A program made the position numbers and the translations under genes. 64,000 nucleotides of DNA, taken from NCBI GenBank assembly GCA_945865645.1, contig CAMBEI010000004.1:1-64000 (forward strand), written 5' to 3'. The DNA comes from Chitinophaga pinensis (GTDB taxonomy: Bacteria > Bacteroidota > Bacteroidia > Chitinophagales > Chitinophagaceae). Of the stretch, positions 47,705-56,828 are shown in pieces. The first letter of the stretch is position 1. Every line of letters begins with the position of its first letter. Below the pieces are notes generated by a model. It searched no databases and was not told the origin of the DNA. It saw only the letters and a list, made by a program, of their open reading frames with translations.

Positions 47705-47855
47705 TAATTAATTTTTTATCTCACAAAAATAAGGGGAAACCAGTTTGCTTTATCCCAAGAAGTTACTAACCGTCTGTGGATTAATAAGTTACTTATAGAA
47801 ACGTCTAGTCTTTTGGGTTAAGTATTGTATTAATTATTAAACCCACTTATAATAA

Positions 47856-49145
47856 TTAACTTTTTACAAAAGCTGTAATTCCATCTACAAGACGATCTAA
47901 ATTTTTAATACTGGTATACACATTAGGAGTAATTCGAACTCCACTAATATTTTCCCAAACGATACCAACGGTATGAATTTTATAATTATCCCATAAAAAA
48001 GTGTCCAGTTCAGATGGTTTTTTGCCTTCTATACTTACTAAGCCAATGGCACAACCGAATTCTTTTTTAAAAGAAGTATGTAGTTTTACTTTTGGCAGAT
48101 CCTTTACTTTATTCATCCAATAATTTTTTAAATACAACAAGCGTTCCTCTTTTCTTTTACTCCCAATCATATCATGAAAATCGATAGCCTTATCAATCGC
48201 TTCTTCTATATAAAAGGGCCTAGTACCCAAGTGCTCAAACTTGCGTATGTTTTCTTCTTCTTTTTCACTGGCACCAAATAAAGGCCAGATATTTTTTATT
48301 TTTTCTTTACGCACATACAAAAAACCTGTACCTATTGGTGCTCCTAGCCATTTATGTAAACTAGTTCCAAAATAATCGCAGTTTAATTCGGGTATTAAAA
48401 ATTCAAATTGGGCAAAGGTATGCGCCCCATCTACCAACACATCGATATTCATTTTTTTTGCTTCGTCTGCAATTTTCCTGACAGGCATTTTTTGGCCAAT
48501 CCAGTTTATCATATGTGTTATTTGCACTAGTTTAGTTTTTGTTGTAAATACATCAGTGTATTGCTTAATTAAATAATTTTCATCTTCACTGGGCAGTTCT
48601 AGATTAACCCAAACTAATTTAATCCCCTCTCTTTTTTCACGTTGTTTCCATGCCCCAATCATGTTTGGATAATCTTGTTTGGCAAGCACCACTTCATCCC
48701 CTGCTTTTAATTCAATACCAAAAATAACTGTCTCTAAAGCTTCAGAAGTATTGCGGTGCAAGGCAATTTCTTCGGCACTACAGCCCGCTAATTGTGCCAA
48801 ATTTTTACGAAGCTGTTCTCTGCCAACATCAATAATTCGCCACATAAAATAGCTGGGTGCTTGATTACAGATGTCGTAATTAGTTTTCATGTTATCGGCT
48901 ACTGATTTTGGTGCGGGGGCTACACCACCATTATTTAAATTAATAAAATTAGGCGCAATAGTGTAAGACTGCTGTACATAATGCCAAAAATCTTCATTAG
49001 TTGCTAAATCAACTGGGGAGGTTGATTCTACTTTTTTTAAAGCCAATTCCAGATTCTTTCCCCAAGCAGTTTGCAAGAGGTTGACTGCAATTGTAGCAGA
49101 AGATAGCAACCCCATTTTTTGAATAAAAGCACGTCGACTACTCAT
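47856..49145 (-). CDS. Class V aminotransferase with N-terminal export signal
   Basis: A 429-residue PLP enzyme of the isopenicillin-N-epimerase/cysteine-desulfurase fold. The N-terminus SSRRAFIQKMGLLSSATIAV has a twin-arginine-like motif before a hydrophobic stretch, so export by Tat is likely. The PLP Lys is in TSLHKWLGAPIGTGFL and the cofactor Asp in VDGAHTFAQ. Its reaction is unknown; family members racemise, desulfurate or deaminate amino acids. It lies between cphB and cphA, but an exported enzyme would not meet cytoplasmic cyanophycin, so the link may be only positional. Confidence 0.8.
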   Translation of the reverse strand: MSSRRAFIQKMGLLSSATIAVNLLQTAWGKNLELALKKVESTSPVDLATNEDFWHYVQQSYTIAPNFINLNNGGVAPAPKSVADNMKTNYDICNQAPSYFMWRIIDVGREQLRKNLAQLAGCSAEEIALHRNTSEALETVIFGIELKAGDEVVLAKQDYPNMIGAWKQREKREGIKLVWVNLELPSEDENYLIKQYTDVFTTKTKLVQITHMINWIGQKMPVRKIADEAKKMNIDVLVDGAHTFAQFEFLIPELNCDYFGTSLHKWLGAPIGTGFLYVRKEKIKNIWPLFGASEKEEENIRKFEHLGTRPFYIEEAIDKAIDFHDMIGSKRKEERLLYLKNYWMNKVKDLPKVKLHTSFKKEFGCAIGLVSIEGKKPSELDTFLWDNYKIHTVGIVWENISGVRITPNVYTSIKNLDRLVDGITAFVKS

Positions 49146-49312
49146 ATACCTGTTTTTTTATTTTACAAATTACAAATTTTGTTTTTTGTAAAGCAAGATG
49201 ATTTTGGTAATTTCCATTTTTAGCAGATTTTTAGTGCCCAAATTCAACAATGCTAAGAATAAAGCTATCAAAAACTAATTTTCGGTAACCAATAACTACA
49301 AACTAACTAAAT

Positions 49313-51934
49313 ATGAAGGTTGTTGAAATTAAAGTATTAAAAGGACCAAATTACTGGAGTGTAAAACGCACCAAACTAATTCAGATGAAATTAGATTTGG
49401 GAGAAAAAGAAAAAATGCCAACCAATTCTATCCCAGGTTTTAGACAACGGCTAGAAACAATGATCCCTACTTTAATAGAGCATAGATGCAGTGTTGGCAA
49501 ACCAGGTGGTTTTTTTGAGCGAGTAGACCAAGGCACTTGGATGGGTCATGTAATTGAACATATTGCACTAGAAATACAAACTTTAGCAGGAATGGATACC
49601 GGCTTTGGCCGAACAAGAGGTACCGGTAAAGAAGGGGAATACTATGTTTGTTTTAGTTATATGGAAGAAGATGCAGGCGTATTTGCTGCAAAAGCTGCTG
49701 TAAGAATTGCACATGCATTAATTTTTGAAGAACCCTATAATTTGGAAGAAGATATTCAGCAGCTAAGAGAAATTAGGGAAGATACTAGACTTGGACCAAG
49801 CACTGGCTGCATAGTAGATGAAGCGGCTAAAAGAGGTATCCCATTTATTCGTTTAAACAAACATTCGTTGGTTCAATTGGGTTATGGTGTAAACCAAAAA
49901 AGAATAAGAGCAACGATTGCGAGTACTACCGGAAATATTGCCGTTGATATTGCCTGCGACAAAGAAGAAACTAAAAATTTACTAGATGCTGCCGAAATTC
50001 CTGTGCCAAAAGGCGATGTGGTTAGAACTGAAGAAGGACTAAAACTGGCTATTGAAAAAATTAATTACCCCATTGTAATTAAACCAATTGATGGCAACCA
50101 TGGCAAAGGAAATACAACCAATATTATTAATTGGGATCAAGCCTTAAAAGCGTTTGCTGCCGCTAAACAATATGGCCGTAGTGTAATTGTAGAAAAATAT
50201 ATTACCGGATTTGATTTTCGTATTCTGGTTATAAATTATAAATTTATTTGTGCAGCTTTACGTACCCCAGCCGCAGTAACCGGTGATGGAAAAAATAATA
50301 TACAGTATTTGATTGATAAAGTAAATAAAGACCCTCGTCGAGGTTATGGACATGAAAAAGTATTAACACAAATTACCATTGACCAGTTTACACAAAAAAT
50401 GCTAGATGATATTGGCTATACCTTGGAAACCATTCCGGCTAACAACGAATTGGTATTACTAAAACCTACTGCCAATCTTTCTACAGGTGGTACAAGCACA
50501 GATGTTACTGATGAGGTGCATCCTGCAAATATTTTTATGTGTGAACGTATTGCAAAAATAATTGGACTAGATATCTGTGGTATTGATATTATGGTAAACG
50601 ATTTAAGAACACCAGTAAAAGAAAATGGCGGAGCCATATTGGAAGTAAATGCCGCGCCTGGTTTTCGTATGCATATAGACCCTTCGGTAGGCTTGCCACG
50701 TAACGTGGCCGAGCCATTGGTCGACATGCTTTTTCCAAAAGGTAGTGCAGGTACTATCCCTATCATTGCCATTACTGGAACAAATGGTAAAACAACCACA
50801 ACCAGACTAATAGCCCATATTGTAAAAACTGCTGGTTATAAAGTAGGCTATACTACCAGCGATGGGGTATATATACAAAATCAAATGATGATGAAGGGCG
50901 ATTGTACGGGACCAATTTCTTCCACCTTTGTTTTAAAAGACCCTACGGTTGATTTTGCTGTTTTAGAATGTGCCCGAGGTGGTATTTTAAAAAGTGGCTT
51001 GGCATTTCAAAACTGCGATGTGGCAATTGTTACCAATATAAGTGCTGATCATATTGGAATAGGTGGGATAGATTCTATGGAACAAATGGCAAAGGTAAAA
51101 GCAGTTGTGCCCGAAACTGTTTTTAAACATGGTTACGCTATTTTAAATGCAGAAGACGACTTAGTTTATGCTATGAAAGAAGGATTAAGTTGCAATATTG
51201 CCTATTTTAGTATGAATGAAAATAACCCCAGAATAATCAAGCATTGTAAAGAAGGGGGCTATGCTGCCGTTTTTGAAAATGATTATATTACCATCATGAA
51301 AGGCACCTGGAAAATACGAGTAATTAAAGTATCAGATGTGCCTATAACCTACGGTGGTAAGGCTATACATAATATTATGAATTGCTTACCTGCTGTGTTA
51401 AGCGCCTATTTCTGGCGCAATATCGAAATAGAAGATATAAGACTAGCATTGCAAACTTTTATTCCATCAATAACACAAACACCGGGTAGATTGAATATGT
51501 TTCAGTTTAAACACTTTCAGTTTTTGGTTGACTTTGCACACAACCCGGCCGGATTGGAATTACTCTGTGATTTTGTAAGTAAGCTCAACGGAAAACCTAA
51601 AGTGGGCATTATCAGTGGCACCGGCGATAGAAGAGATGAAGACATTAAAGAATTAGGTAAAATATCGGGAAGATATTTTGATGAGATCATTATTCGCCAA
51701 GATAAACACCTGCGTGGAAGAAAAGCGGAAGATATTGTACAATTGCTTTTAGATGGCATTAATGAAACAAAAAATAAAGAAATTCCAGTTATAATAATTT
51801 ATAATGAAAAGGAGGCTATTATGCACGCCTACCATACTGCAAAACCTGGATCATTAATTACCATTATGTGCGATGTAGTTACAGAAGCGCTAGATTTAAT
51901 AAAAGAACTGAAAGAAAAAGAAGATTTAGAATAA
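49313..51934 (+). CDS. cphA: Cyanophycin synthetase
   Basis: An 873-residue synthetase that builds the Asp-Arg polymer without ribosomes. Order: N-terminal domain (1 to about 160), ATP-grasp domain with KPIDGNHGKGN near 257-265 that adds Asp, and Mur-ligase-like domain with the P-loop ITGTNGKTTTTR near 486-497 that adds Arg. Both ATP sites look intact, so it resembles CphA1 rather than the dipeptide-using CphA2, in which one site is lost. It is divergent from the aminotransferase (167-bp spacer). The polymer would store nitrogen, carbon and energy in this heterotroph. Confidence 0.95.
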   Translation: MKVVEIKVLKGPNYWSVKRTKLIQMKLDLGEKEKMPTNSIPGFRQRLETMIPTLIEHRCSVGKPGGFFERVDQGTWMGHVIEHIALEIQTLAGMDTGFGRTRGTGKEGEYYVCFSYMEEDAGVFAAKAAVRIAHALIFEEPYNLEEDIQQLREIREDTRLGPSTGCIVDEAAKRGIPFIRLNKHSLVQLGYGVNQKRIRATIASTTGNIAVDIACDKEETKNLLDAAEIPVPKGDVVRTEEGLKLAIEKINYPIVIKPIDGNHGKGNTTNIINWDQALKAFAAAKQYGRSVIVEKYITGFDFRILVINYKFICAALRTPAAVTGDGKNNIQYLIDKVNKDPRRGYGHEKVLTQITIDQFTQKMLDDIGYTLETIPANNELVLLKPTANLSTGGTSTDVTDEVHPANIFMCERIAKIIGLDICGIDIMVNDLRTPVKENGGAILEVNAAPGFRMHIDPSVGLPRNVAEPLVDMLFPKGSAGTIPIIAITGTNGKTTTTRLIAHIVKTAGYKVGYTTSDGVYIQNQMMMKGDCTGPISSTFVLKDPTVDFAVLECARGGILKSGLAFQNCDVAIVTNISADHIGIGGIDSMEQMAKVKAVVPETVFKHGYAILNAEDDLVYAMKEGLSCNIAYFSMNENNPRIIKHCKEGGYAAVFENDYITIMKGTWKIRVIKVSDVPITYGGKAIHNIMNCLPAVLSAYFWRNIEIEDIRLALQTFIPSITQTPGRLNMFQFKHFQFLVDFAHNPAGLELLCDFVSKLNGKPKVGIISGTGDRRDEDIKELGKISGRYFDEIIIRQDKHLRGRKAEDIVQLLLDGINETKNKEIPVIIIYNEKEAIMHAYHTAKPGSLITIMCDVVTEALDLIKELKEKEDLE

Positions 51935-51955
51935 TTTACTACTTAATTTAAATGC

Positions 51956-51994
51956 TTTTGGGAATTATAACCCGTTATCCTAAATTTGCACTCC
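51956..51994 (+). promoter_or_regulatory. Promoter of tRNA-Gln
   Basis: TTTTG (51956-51960), a 20-bp spacer and TAAATTTG (51981-51988) fit the -33/-7 pattern, followed by CACTCC. The tRNA begins 32 bp downstream. It starts 22 bp after the cphA stop. Confidence 0.82.
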
Positions 51995-52020
51995 CGATAA
52001 AAATATCAGGACTTTAATAT

Positions 52021-52091
52021 TGGGTTATGGTGTAAAGGTAGCACAACAGATTTTGATTCTGTTAGTCAAGGTTCGAATCCTTGTAACCCAA
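52021..52091 (+). tRNA. tRNA-Gln (TTG)
   Basis: A 71-nt cloverleaf: acceptor TGGGTTA/TAACCCA, anticodon stem ACAGA-TTTTGAT-TCTGT giving TTG, T arm CAAGGTTCGAATCCTTG, discriminator A; CCA is not encoded. It has its own promoter and terminator, so it is a single-gene unit. Confidence 0.96.
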
Positions 52092-52134
52092 CAATATTTT
52101 TTATTAAAAAATTAGTGTTATTAAATATAACAAT

Positions 52135-52164
52135 AAAAAGTAGAGCAAAATCGTCTGCTTTTTT
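52135..52164 (+). terminator. Terminator after tRNA-Gln
   Basis: AAAAAGTAGA-GCAAAATCG-TCTGCTTTTT, ten pairs with one G-T, ending in a run of six T. It lies 43 bp past the tRNA. Confidence 0.7.
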
Positions 52165-52466
52165 AGTAAAAAATCTCCCATCACTCCCTTAATAATAATT
52201 AACTAGCCCTGTTTTAACCCCATTTTGTTGCTTAAAAAAGCAATTTATACAAAGTTGGACCCTGTACTAAAAAATCAAAAGCAATTATAAATCAGCATAA
52301 TAGCTATTATATTGTATTTTTTGTGGATAACTAGTGCTTAAATAATAGAACAAATAACAGATAATATAAAAGCAAATTTTCAACTTACTGTATAGAAACA
52401 ATTGATATGATGAATTTATTTATTTCGTTCACACTAAATTATTTTTAATTTTTAAAAGAAAAAGCA
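52165..52466. other. Intergenic gap without recognisable gene
   Basis: About 300 bp of strongly AT-rich sequence before the unknown membrane protein gene. It contains a short TTGCTT-AAAA-AAGCAA hairpin near 52230 but no coding frame, tRNA or known riboswitch that I can see. Confidence 0.5.
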
Positions 52467-53276
52467 ATGAAAAAAATCTATCAGACAATTTTGGATTTTC
52501 CACAAATGGTAAATCAAAAAATTTTTAATTCCCAATTAAATACCGCGGTTGACAATTTCGACTCTCAAAATGGGATCAGATGCTACACGAAGTTTATCTA
52601 CCAAATCTTATCTATTTTAGTATTAATTTCCTTAGAAGTAGGTATTATTAGGGGTGCTATCGATTATTTTAATTCAGATAGCTCTATGCTTGGTAAAGTA
52701 GGCAGTATACTTACCACCCTTTTGCTATTGTATTCCGCTTTCCCTATCACACAAATTATCAGATCTAGGGGCGAAAGCTTGGGGAATTCGCACAATGGTA
52801 TGGTAGGCTTTATTTTTAAAGATTTTGTTACTACCAATATTAAAATACTAGGAGAAGTTTTAGCAGTAGGTACTTTTTTTGGGGCTGTTTGCTTTGGCTT
52901 ATCTTTCTTATTCGATAACGATTTATTTGGAACAGCAGTAAGTACTTCTTTATTAGGAGGCCTAGCTTGGGTATCTTCTTTACCTATGGAAGGCTTAAAT
53001 GCCTTATTAAATGCCTTAAATTTGGAATATATAGCAGGAGTTATGCAGTCAATAACTTCATCTCATTTAGAAAGTAGCCGAAGTTTTAATAATGATATGT
53101 CGTGGAATTACCATGATTTATTATTGGTTGCCGGAGGTTTCATAAATGTGATGATTGGACTAGCCGTTTTATATGTTAATCTAGCTATCTATAATTTTTT
53201 ATACAATATGATTGCTACTTTCAGCAAATGGATTCAAAATCCTTTTATTCCAATTTCTACAAAAAATAGGAGTTAA
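52467..53276 (+). CDS. Multi-pass membrane protein of unknown function
   Basis: A 269-residue protein that I do not recognise. Hydrophobic segments at about 43-63, 78-98, 122-150, 155-175 and 207-240 suggest four to six membrane helices. The N-terminal 40 residues are soluble (LDFPQMVNQKIFNSQLNTAV), and the C-terminus is basic and short (PISTKNRS). There is no cleavable signal peptide. Intact, with normal start context and a strong hairpin terminator after it, flanked by convergent pafA. It is a single-gene unit, so context gives no hint of function. Confidence 0.7.
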   Translation: MKKIYQTILDFPQMVNQKIFNSQLNTAVDNFDSQNGIRCYTKFIYQILSILVLISLEVGIIRGAIDYFNSDSSMLGKVGSILTTLLLLYSAFPITQIIRSRGESLGNSHNGMVGFIFKDFVTTNIKILGEVLAVGTFFGAVCFGLSFLFDNDLFGTAVSTSLLGGLAWVSSLPMEGLNALLNALNLEYIAGVMQSITSSHLESSRSFNNDMSWNYHDLLLVAGGFINVMIGLAVLYVNLAIYNFLYNMIATFSKWIQNPFIPISTKNRS

Positions 53277-53306
53277 TTAAAATTGAATTTTTCAAAATTT
53301 CATTTT

Positions 53307-53344
53307 ATACAAAAGTCCCATATTAAAAAATGGGGCTTTTGTAT
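53307..53344. terminator. Bidirectional terminator between the unknown membrane gene and pafA
   Basis: ATACAAAAG-T-CCCAT with ATGGG-G-CTTTTGTAT forms a 14-bp stem with one mismatch around a 9-nt loop. It lies 30 bp past the + gene and about 100 bp past the 3' end of pafA on the minus strand. Confidence 0.7.
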
Positions 53345-53446
53345 AAATGTTATAATTCCAATATACTCCATCATCTTGTTATAACTATAGTGAATACTTG
53401 CATTCAACTAGCATAAATAATTTGTACGTAGTTTATTCATAAAAAT

Positions 53447-55099
53447 TTATTTAACCAACTCTGTAATTACTTTACCAACATTACCATTTGGCATTTGTAT
53501 ATGCAAAATGGCAGCAATTGTTGGCGCTATATCTGTCATGTAAGTTTCCCTATTAGTTTTACCTGGCTTTACACCCCACCCAAAAAATACACAGGGAATA
53601 TGTGCATCATAAGGATTCCACAATCCGTGTGTAGTTCCATATTTACCCCCTTCAAAATACCCTGGCTTTAGGGTAAATTGTATGTCACCACTACGTTTTG
53701 GATTATACCCATTACTAAGCATAGTTTTTTGAGGCTCGGGCAATGTGATTGTTGCCAACTTATCCGTTTCGAATGCTGCAATAATAAAGGACTTTGACAC
53801 CAATAATTTAATAACTGCTTTTTTAACCCCTGCAACATCTTTACCTTGTTTTTCTAATTCATCACAATTAAGATAGACTTGATAGTTCTGCAAGCTTTGC
53901 ACTATATTTTTTACTCCAAAATCAGTTTCTATCATCGTGTTTAATTCTTTTTTTATACCCGAATCGTCAAAATTTCCACCTGGCAATTTATGTTCAGCTA
54001 AAAAGGATGGAATATTAGCTACCCCATGGTCTGCCGATAAAAAGAAAGTGTAATTTCCTTTGCCTAACTTGGTATCTAAATATTGTAAAAAATCGGCAAT
54101 ATCTTTATCCAGTCTTAAATAGGTATCTTCTATTTCAATAGAATTAGGACCAAAAGAATGGCCAATATAATCCGTAGATGAAATGCTTACAGCCAGAAAA
54201 TCTGTAACGGTATTACTGCCTAGCTTTTCATTTTCAATTGCAGCTTTGGCAAAATCAAAAGTAAATGAGTTGGCAAAAGGCGTTGTTCTAAAAGATTCGT
54301 TTTTAATACTATCTGCTATTAAAGAAAGTTTATGTGGAAAGGTAACTGTTGTCTCTCCCTTTATAGCACTTTCATAAGGTTTGTCATCGGCTGTGCTCAA
54401 ATCATACTGATTAATGGGCAATAGGGTATTCCAATCAGTAGCCATATACTTGCCAGGTAGATTTTTACCATTAAAATCGCTAACCCATGTTGGCAATGCA
54501 TTCATGTAAAAGCTGCTGGTTATCCATTTTCCTGCATCATACCAATATGCTGCATTGGCACTATGCCCTGCTGGTAAAATAGCACCTCTATCTTTTAAAG
54601 AAATGCCAATTACTTTACTTTTAAAATTATTGCTCAACTTTAATTCATCAGTTATACTAGTTACCCACATGTTAGCCGGACTCATTTTACCCGCCTTCCC
54701 TGTATTGCCAACTGTGGAAACTGTTGAATCATCTGTGCAATACACAATCTTACCCGTAGTTTTATCAAACCAATGATTTCCTATAATGCCATTAATACCA
54801 GGTATGCTTCCACTATAGATGCTGGCATGCCCAACGGCAGTATAAGTGGGCACATACGGTATAAAGCTATTCTCTGCAGTAAACCCTTCTTTTAATAAAC
54901 GCTTAATACCTTTATTACCATAAAGTGCATTAAATCGATACATATAATCCCAACGCATTTGATCTATAACAAGACCAACAACTAGTTTAGGCCTAACAGA
55001 TAAGCTTGCTTTTGAACTATGGGGCAAGTTAGCAGACTGCGAAAATGTAGTTGAATAAGAGAATAATAAAGAAATAATAAAGGATAATTTGCGATGCAT
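53447..55099 (-). CDS. pafA: Alkaline phosphatase PafA
   Basis: A 550-residue alkaline-phosphatase-superfamily phosphomonoesterase with a signal peptide (LSFIISLLFSYSTTFSQ). Active-site residues line up with Elizabethkingia PafA: nucleophile Thr87 in PTYTAVGHAS, Asn108 in GNHWFDK, and Lys169/Arg171 in LKDRGAI, with the same 21-residue and 2-residue spacings. Metal ligands are seen in DQMRWDY, DYIGHSFGP, LSADHGVA and GTTHGLW. It releases phosphate from organic esters in the periplasm, and in this group activity can be independent of phosphate level. A -7 box TATCTTTG lies at 55122-55115. Confidence 0.93.
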   Translation of the reverse strand: MHRKLSFIISLLFSYSTTFSQSANLPHSSKASLSVRPKLVVGLVIDQMRWDYMYRFNALYGNKGIKRLLKEGFTAENSFIPYVPTYTAVGHASIYSGSIPGINGIIGNHWFDKTTGKIVYCTDDSTVSTVGNTGKAGKMSPANMWVTSITDELKLSNNFKSKVIGISLKDRGAILPAGHSANAAYWYDAGKWITSSFYMNALPTWVSDFNGKNLPGKYMATDWNTLLPINQYDLSTADDKPYESAIKGETTVTFPHKLSLIADSIKNESFRTTPFANSFTFDFAKAAIENEKLGSNTVTDFLAVSISSTDYIGHSFGPNSIEIEDTYLRLDKDIADFLQYLDTKLGKGNYTFFLSADHGVANIPSFLAEHKLPGGNFDDSGIKKELNTMIETDFGVKNIVQSLQNYQVYLNCDELEKQGKDVAGVKKAVIKLLVSKSFIIAAFETDKLATITLPEPQKTMLSNGYNPKRSGDIQFTLKPGYFEGGKYGTTHGLWNPYDAHIPCVFFGWGVKPGKTNRETYMTDIAPTIAAILHIQMPNGNVGKVITELVK

Positions 55100-55307
55100 A
55101 TAAAATCATTTTTGCAAAGATACTTGTTAAGTTTATAATTATATAAGTACTAGTATATGATGTTAATGCTATGATTTTTGCAATCAATGTCTTAATTTTG
55201 TGCATCACCAAGCTGCTGCTACAACAAATACACTGCATAAAGTTAAAATGATGTAATTGGTTAAGGTGAATAAAATTTTAAGTAAAATTCTAAAATCTAA
55301 AGTAAGC

Positions 55308-56555
55308 ATGGATGTTTTTGAAAAATTAGTAAAAAATGGCGGCCCTCTAGGTCAGCATATGGATAGGGTTCATGGCTATTTTACCTTTCCTAAATTAGAA
55401 GGCGAATTAGGACCTAGAATGAAATTTAGAGGCAAGGATATGATTGTTTGGAGCCTGAATAATTATTTAGGCTTAGTTAATCATCCCGATGTTAGAAAAG
55501 CGGATGCAGAAGCTGCTGCAAAATACGGCTTGGGAAATCCAATGGGTGCAAGAATGATGAGTGGAAATACACCACAGCATGAAGAACTTGAAAAGGTGCT
55601 TAGTGAATTTGTTAGTCGTGAAGATACGATGCTACTAAATTTTGGTTACCAAGGCATCATGAGTTGTATTGACGCATTGGTAAACCGTAGAGATGTGATT
55701 GTGTATGATGCCGAAGCTCATGCTTGTTTAGTTGATGGGGTAAGATTGCATATGGGCAATAGATACGCATTTAAACATAATGATATTGATGATTGCGAAA
55801 AACAATTACAACGTGCAACAGAATTAGCTGCTAAAAATGGCGGAGGTATTTTATTAATTACCGAAGGGGTATTTGGTATGGATGGGGAGCAAGGAATTTT
55901 AAAAGAGATTTGCGCGTTAAAGAAAAAATATGAATTCCGTATTTTAATTGATGATGCTCATGGCTTTGGTTACATGGGGGCAACAGGCGCTGGAGCTGAT
56001 CAAGCACAGGGATGCCAAGAAGACATTGACCTCTATTTTTCATCTATGGTAAAAAGCTTGGGTAGCCTTGGTGGATTCATTTGTGGAAAAAAAGAAATCA
56101 TAAAATATTTACGCTATAATACACGCTCACAAATTTTTGCTAAAAGTATGCCTTTGATGGTTGTTGAAGGAATGCTTAAAAGAATGGGCATGATTAAAAC
56201 CATGCCTGAGCTACGTGAAAAATTATGGTATAATGTAAATCGTCTTCAAACTGGTTTAAAAGAGCGAGGTTTTGATATTGGAAATACCAATTCCCCTGTT
56301 ACACCAATTTTTATGAAAGGCGATTTGCCAGAAGCAACAAAAATGGTGATGGACTTAAGAGAGAATTATCATATTTTTTGTTCCATTGTAGTATATCCAG
56401 TAATACCAAAAGGAGATATCATTTACCGTTTGATACCAACTGCTGTTCACAGTGATACCGATATAGATGAAACACTTAAAGCATTTGAAGAAACAAAAAA
56501 GAAATTAGACGCAGGCGCTTATAAAGCGGATGATATACCGAACATGGCAGAGTAG
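55308..56555 (+). CDS. Alpha-oxoamine-synthase-like PLP enzyme (serine palmitoyltransferase / KBL family)
   Basis: A 415-residue fold-type I enzyme related to serine palmitoyltransferase, 2-amino-3-ketobutyrate CoA ligase and BioF. Landmarks: SLNNYLGL, YGLGNPMGARMMSGN, the cofactor Asp and His in DDAHGFG, and the PLP Lys in the SSMVKSLGSLGGF segment. I start at the ATG at 55308 (MDVFEKLVKNGGPLG), which fits relatives as I know them; the frame is open back to a TTG at 55257. As Bacteroidota make sphingolipids, a role in sphingoid-base synthesis is plausible, but the acyl substrate cannot be read. Confidence 0.78.
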   Translation: MDVFEKLVKNGGPLGQHMDRVHGYFTFPKLEGELGPRMKFRGKDMIVWSLNNYLGLVNHPDVRKADAEAAAKYGLGNPMGARMMSGNTPQHEELEKVLSEFVSREDTMLLNFGYQGIMSCIDALVNRRDVIVYDAEAHACLVDGVRLHMGNRYAFKHNDIDDCEKQLQRATELAAKNGGGILLITEGVFGMDGEQGILKEICALKKKYEFRILIDDAHGFGYMGATGAGADQAQGCQEDIDLYFSSMVKSLGSLGGFICGKKEIIKYLRYNTRSQIFAKSMPLMVVEGMLKRMGMIKTMPELREKLWYNVNRLQTGLKERGFDIGNTNSPVTPIFMKGDLPEATKMVMDLRENYHIFCSIVVYPVIPKGDIIYRLIPTAVHSDTDIDETLKAFEETKKKLDAGAYKADDIPNMAE

Positions 56556-56556
56556 A

Positions 56557-56660
56557 AATTCGCCTAAAGACTAATTAATTGTATACTAAGCAAGGCAAAT
56601 TAAAACATGTATTAGTTAATTTACCTTTAGGCGAATTACTACTATTTACATTTGCTTAGT
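56557..56660. repeat. Two crossing inverted repeats (pseudoknot-like)
   Basis: AATTCGCCTAAAG (56557-56569) is the exact reverse complement of CTTTAGGCGAATT (56625-56637), and ACTAAGCAA (56585-56593) of TTGCTTAGT (56652-56660). Each pair starts before the other closes. The block begins 2 bp after the preceding stop codon and runs into a decayed VOC gene. Confidence 0.6.
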
Positions 56661-56774
56661 CCTTCATTTGCAGATGCATCGGCCATAAAAGAGCTGTATG
56701 GCACTGTTGCTGTTTTTGAGGACCTCTATGGAAATTTGTGGGATTTTATTGAGCCCGAAACTAAAACAGGGTAA
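56631..56774 (+). pseudogene. C-terminal remnant of a VOC/glyoxalase-family gene
   Basis: The frame ending at TAA 56772-56774 reads LHLLSPSFADASAIKELYG then TVAVFEDLYGNLWDFIEP and ETKTG. AVFEDLYGNLWDFIEP is the closing strand of glyoxalase-like proteins. There is no start codon, and the upstream part of the gene is missing, replaced by the inverted-repeat block. I infer a gene truncated from its 5' side; it was too short to be recorded as an open frame. Confidence 0.65.
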
Positions 56775-56775
56775 A

Positions 56776-56809
56776 ATAAAAATCTCCCAAAAATTTGGGA
56801 GATTTTTAT
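56776..56809. terminator. Bidirectional terminator before the gdh 3' end
   Basis: ATAAAAATCTCCCAAA / TTTGGGAGATTTTTAT, a perfect 16-bp inverted repeat with a 2-nt centre and T runs on both strands. It ends 19 bp from the gdh stop. Confidence 0.85.
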
Positions 56810-56828
56810 TTTCGATATTAATATAATT

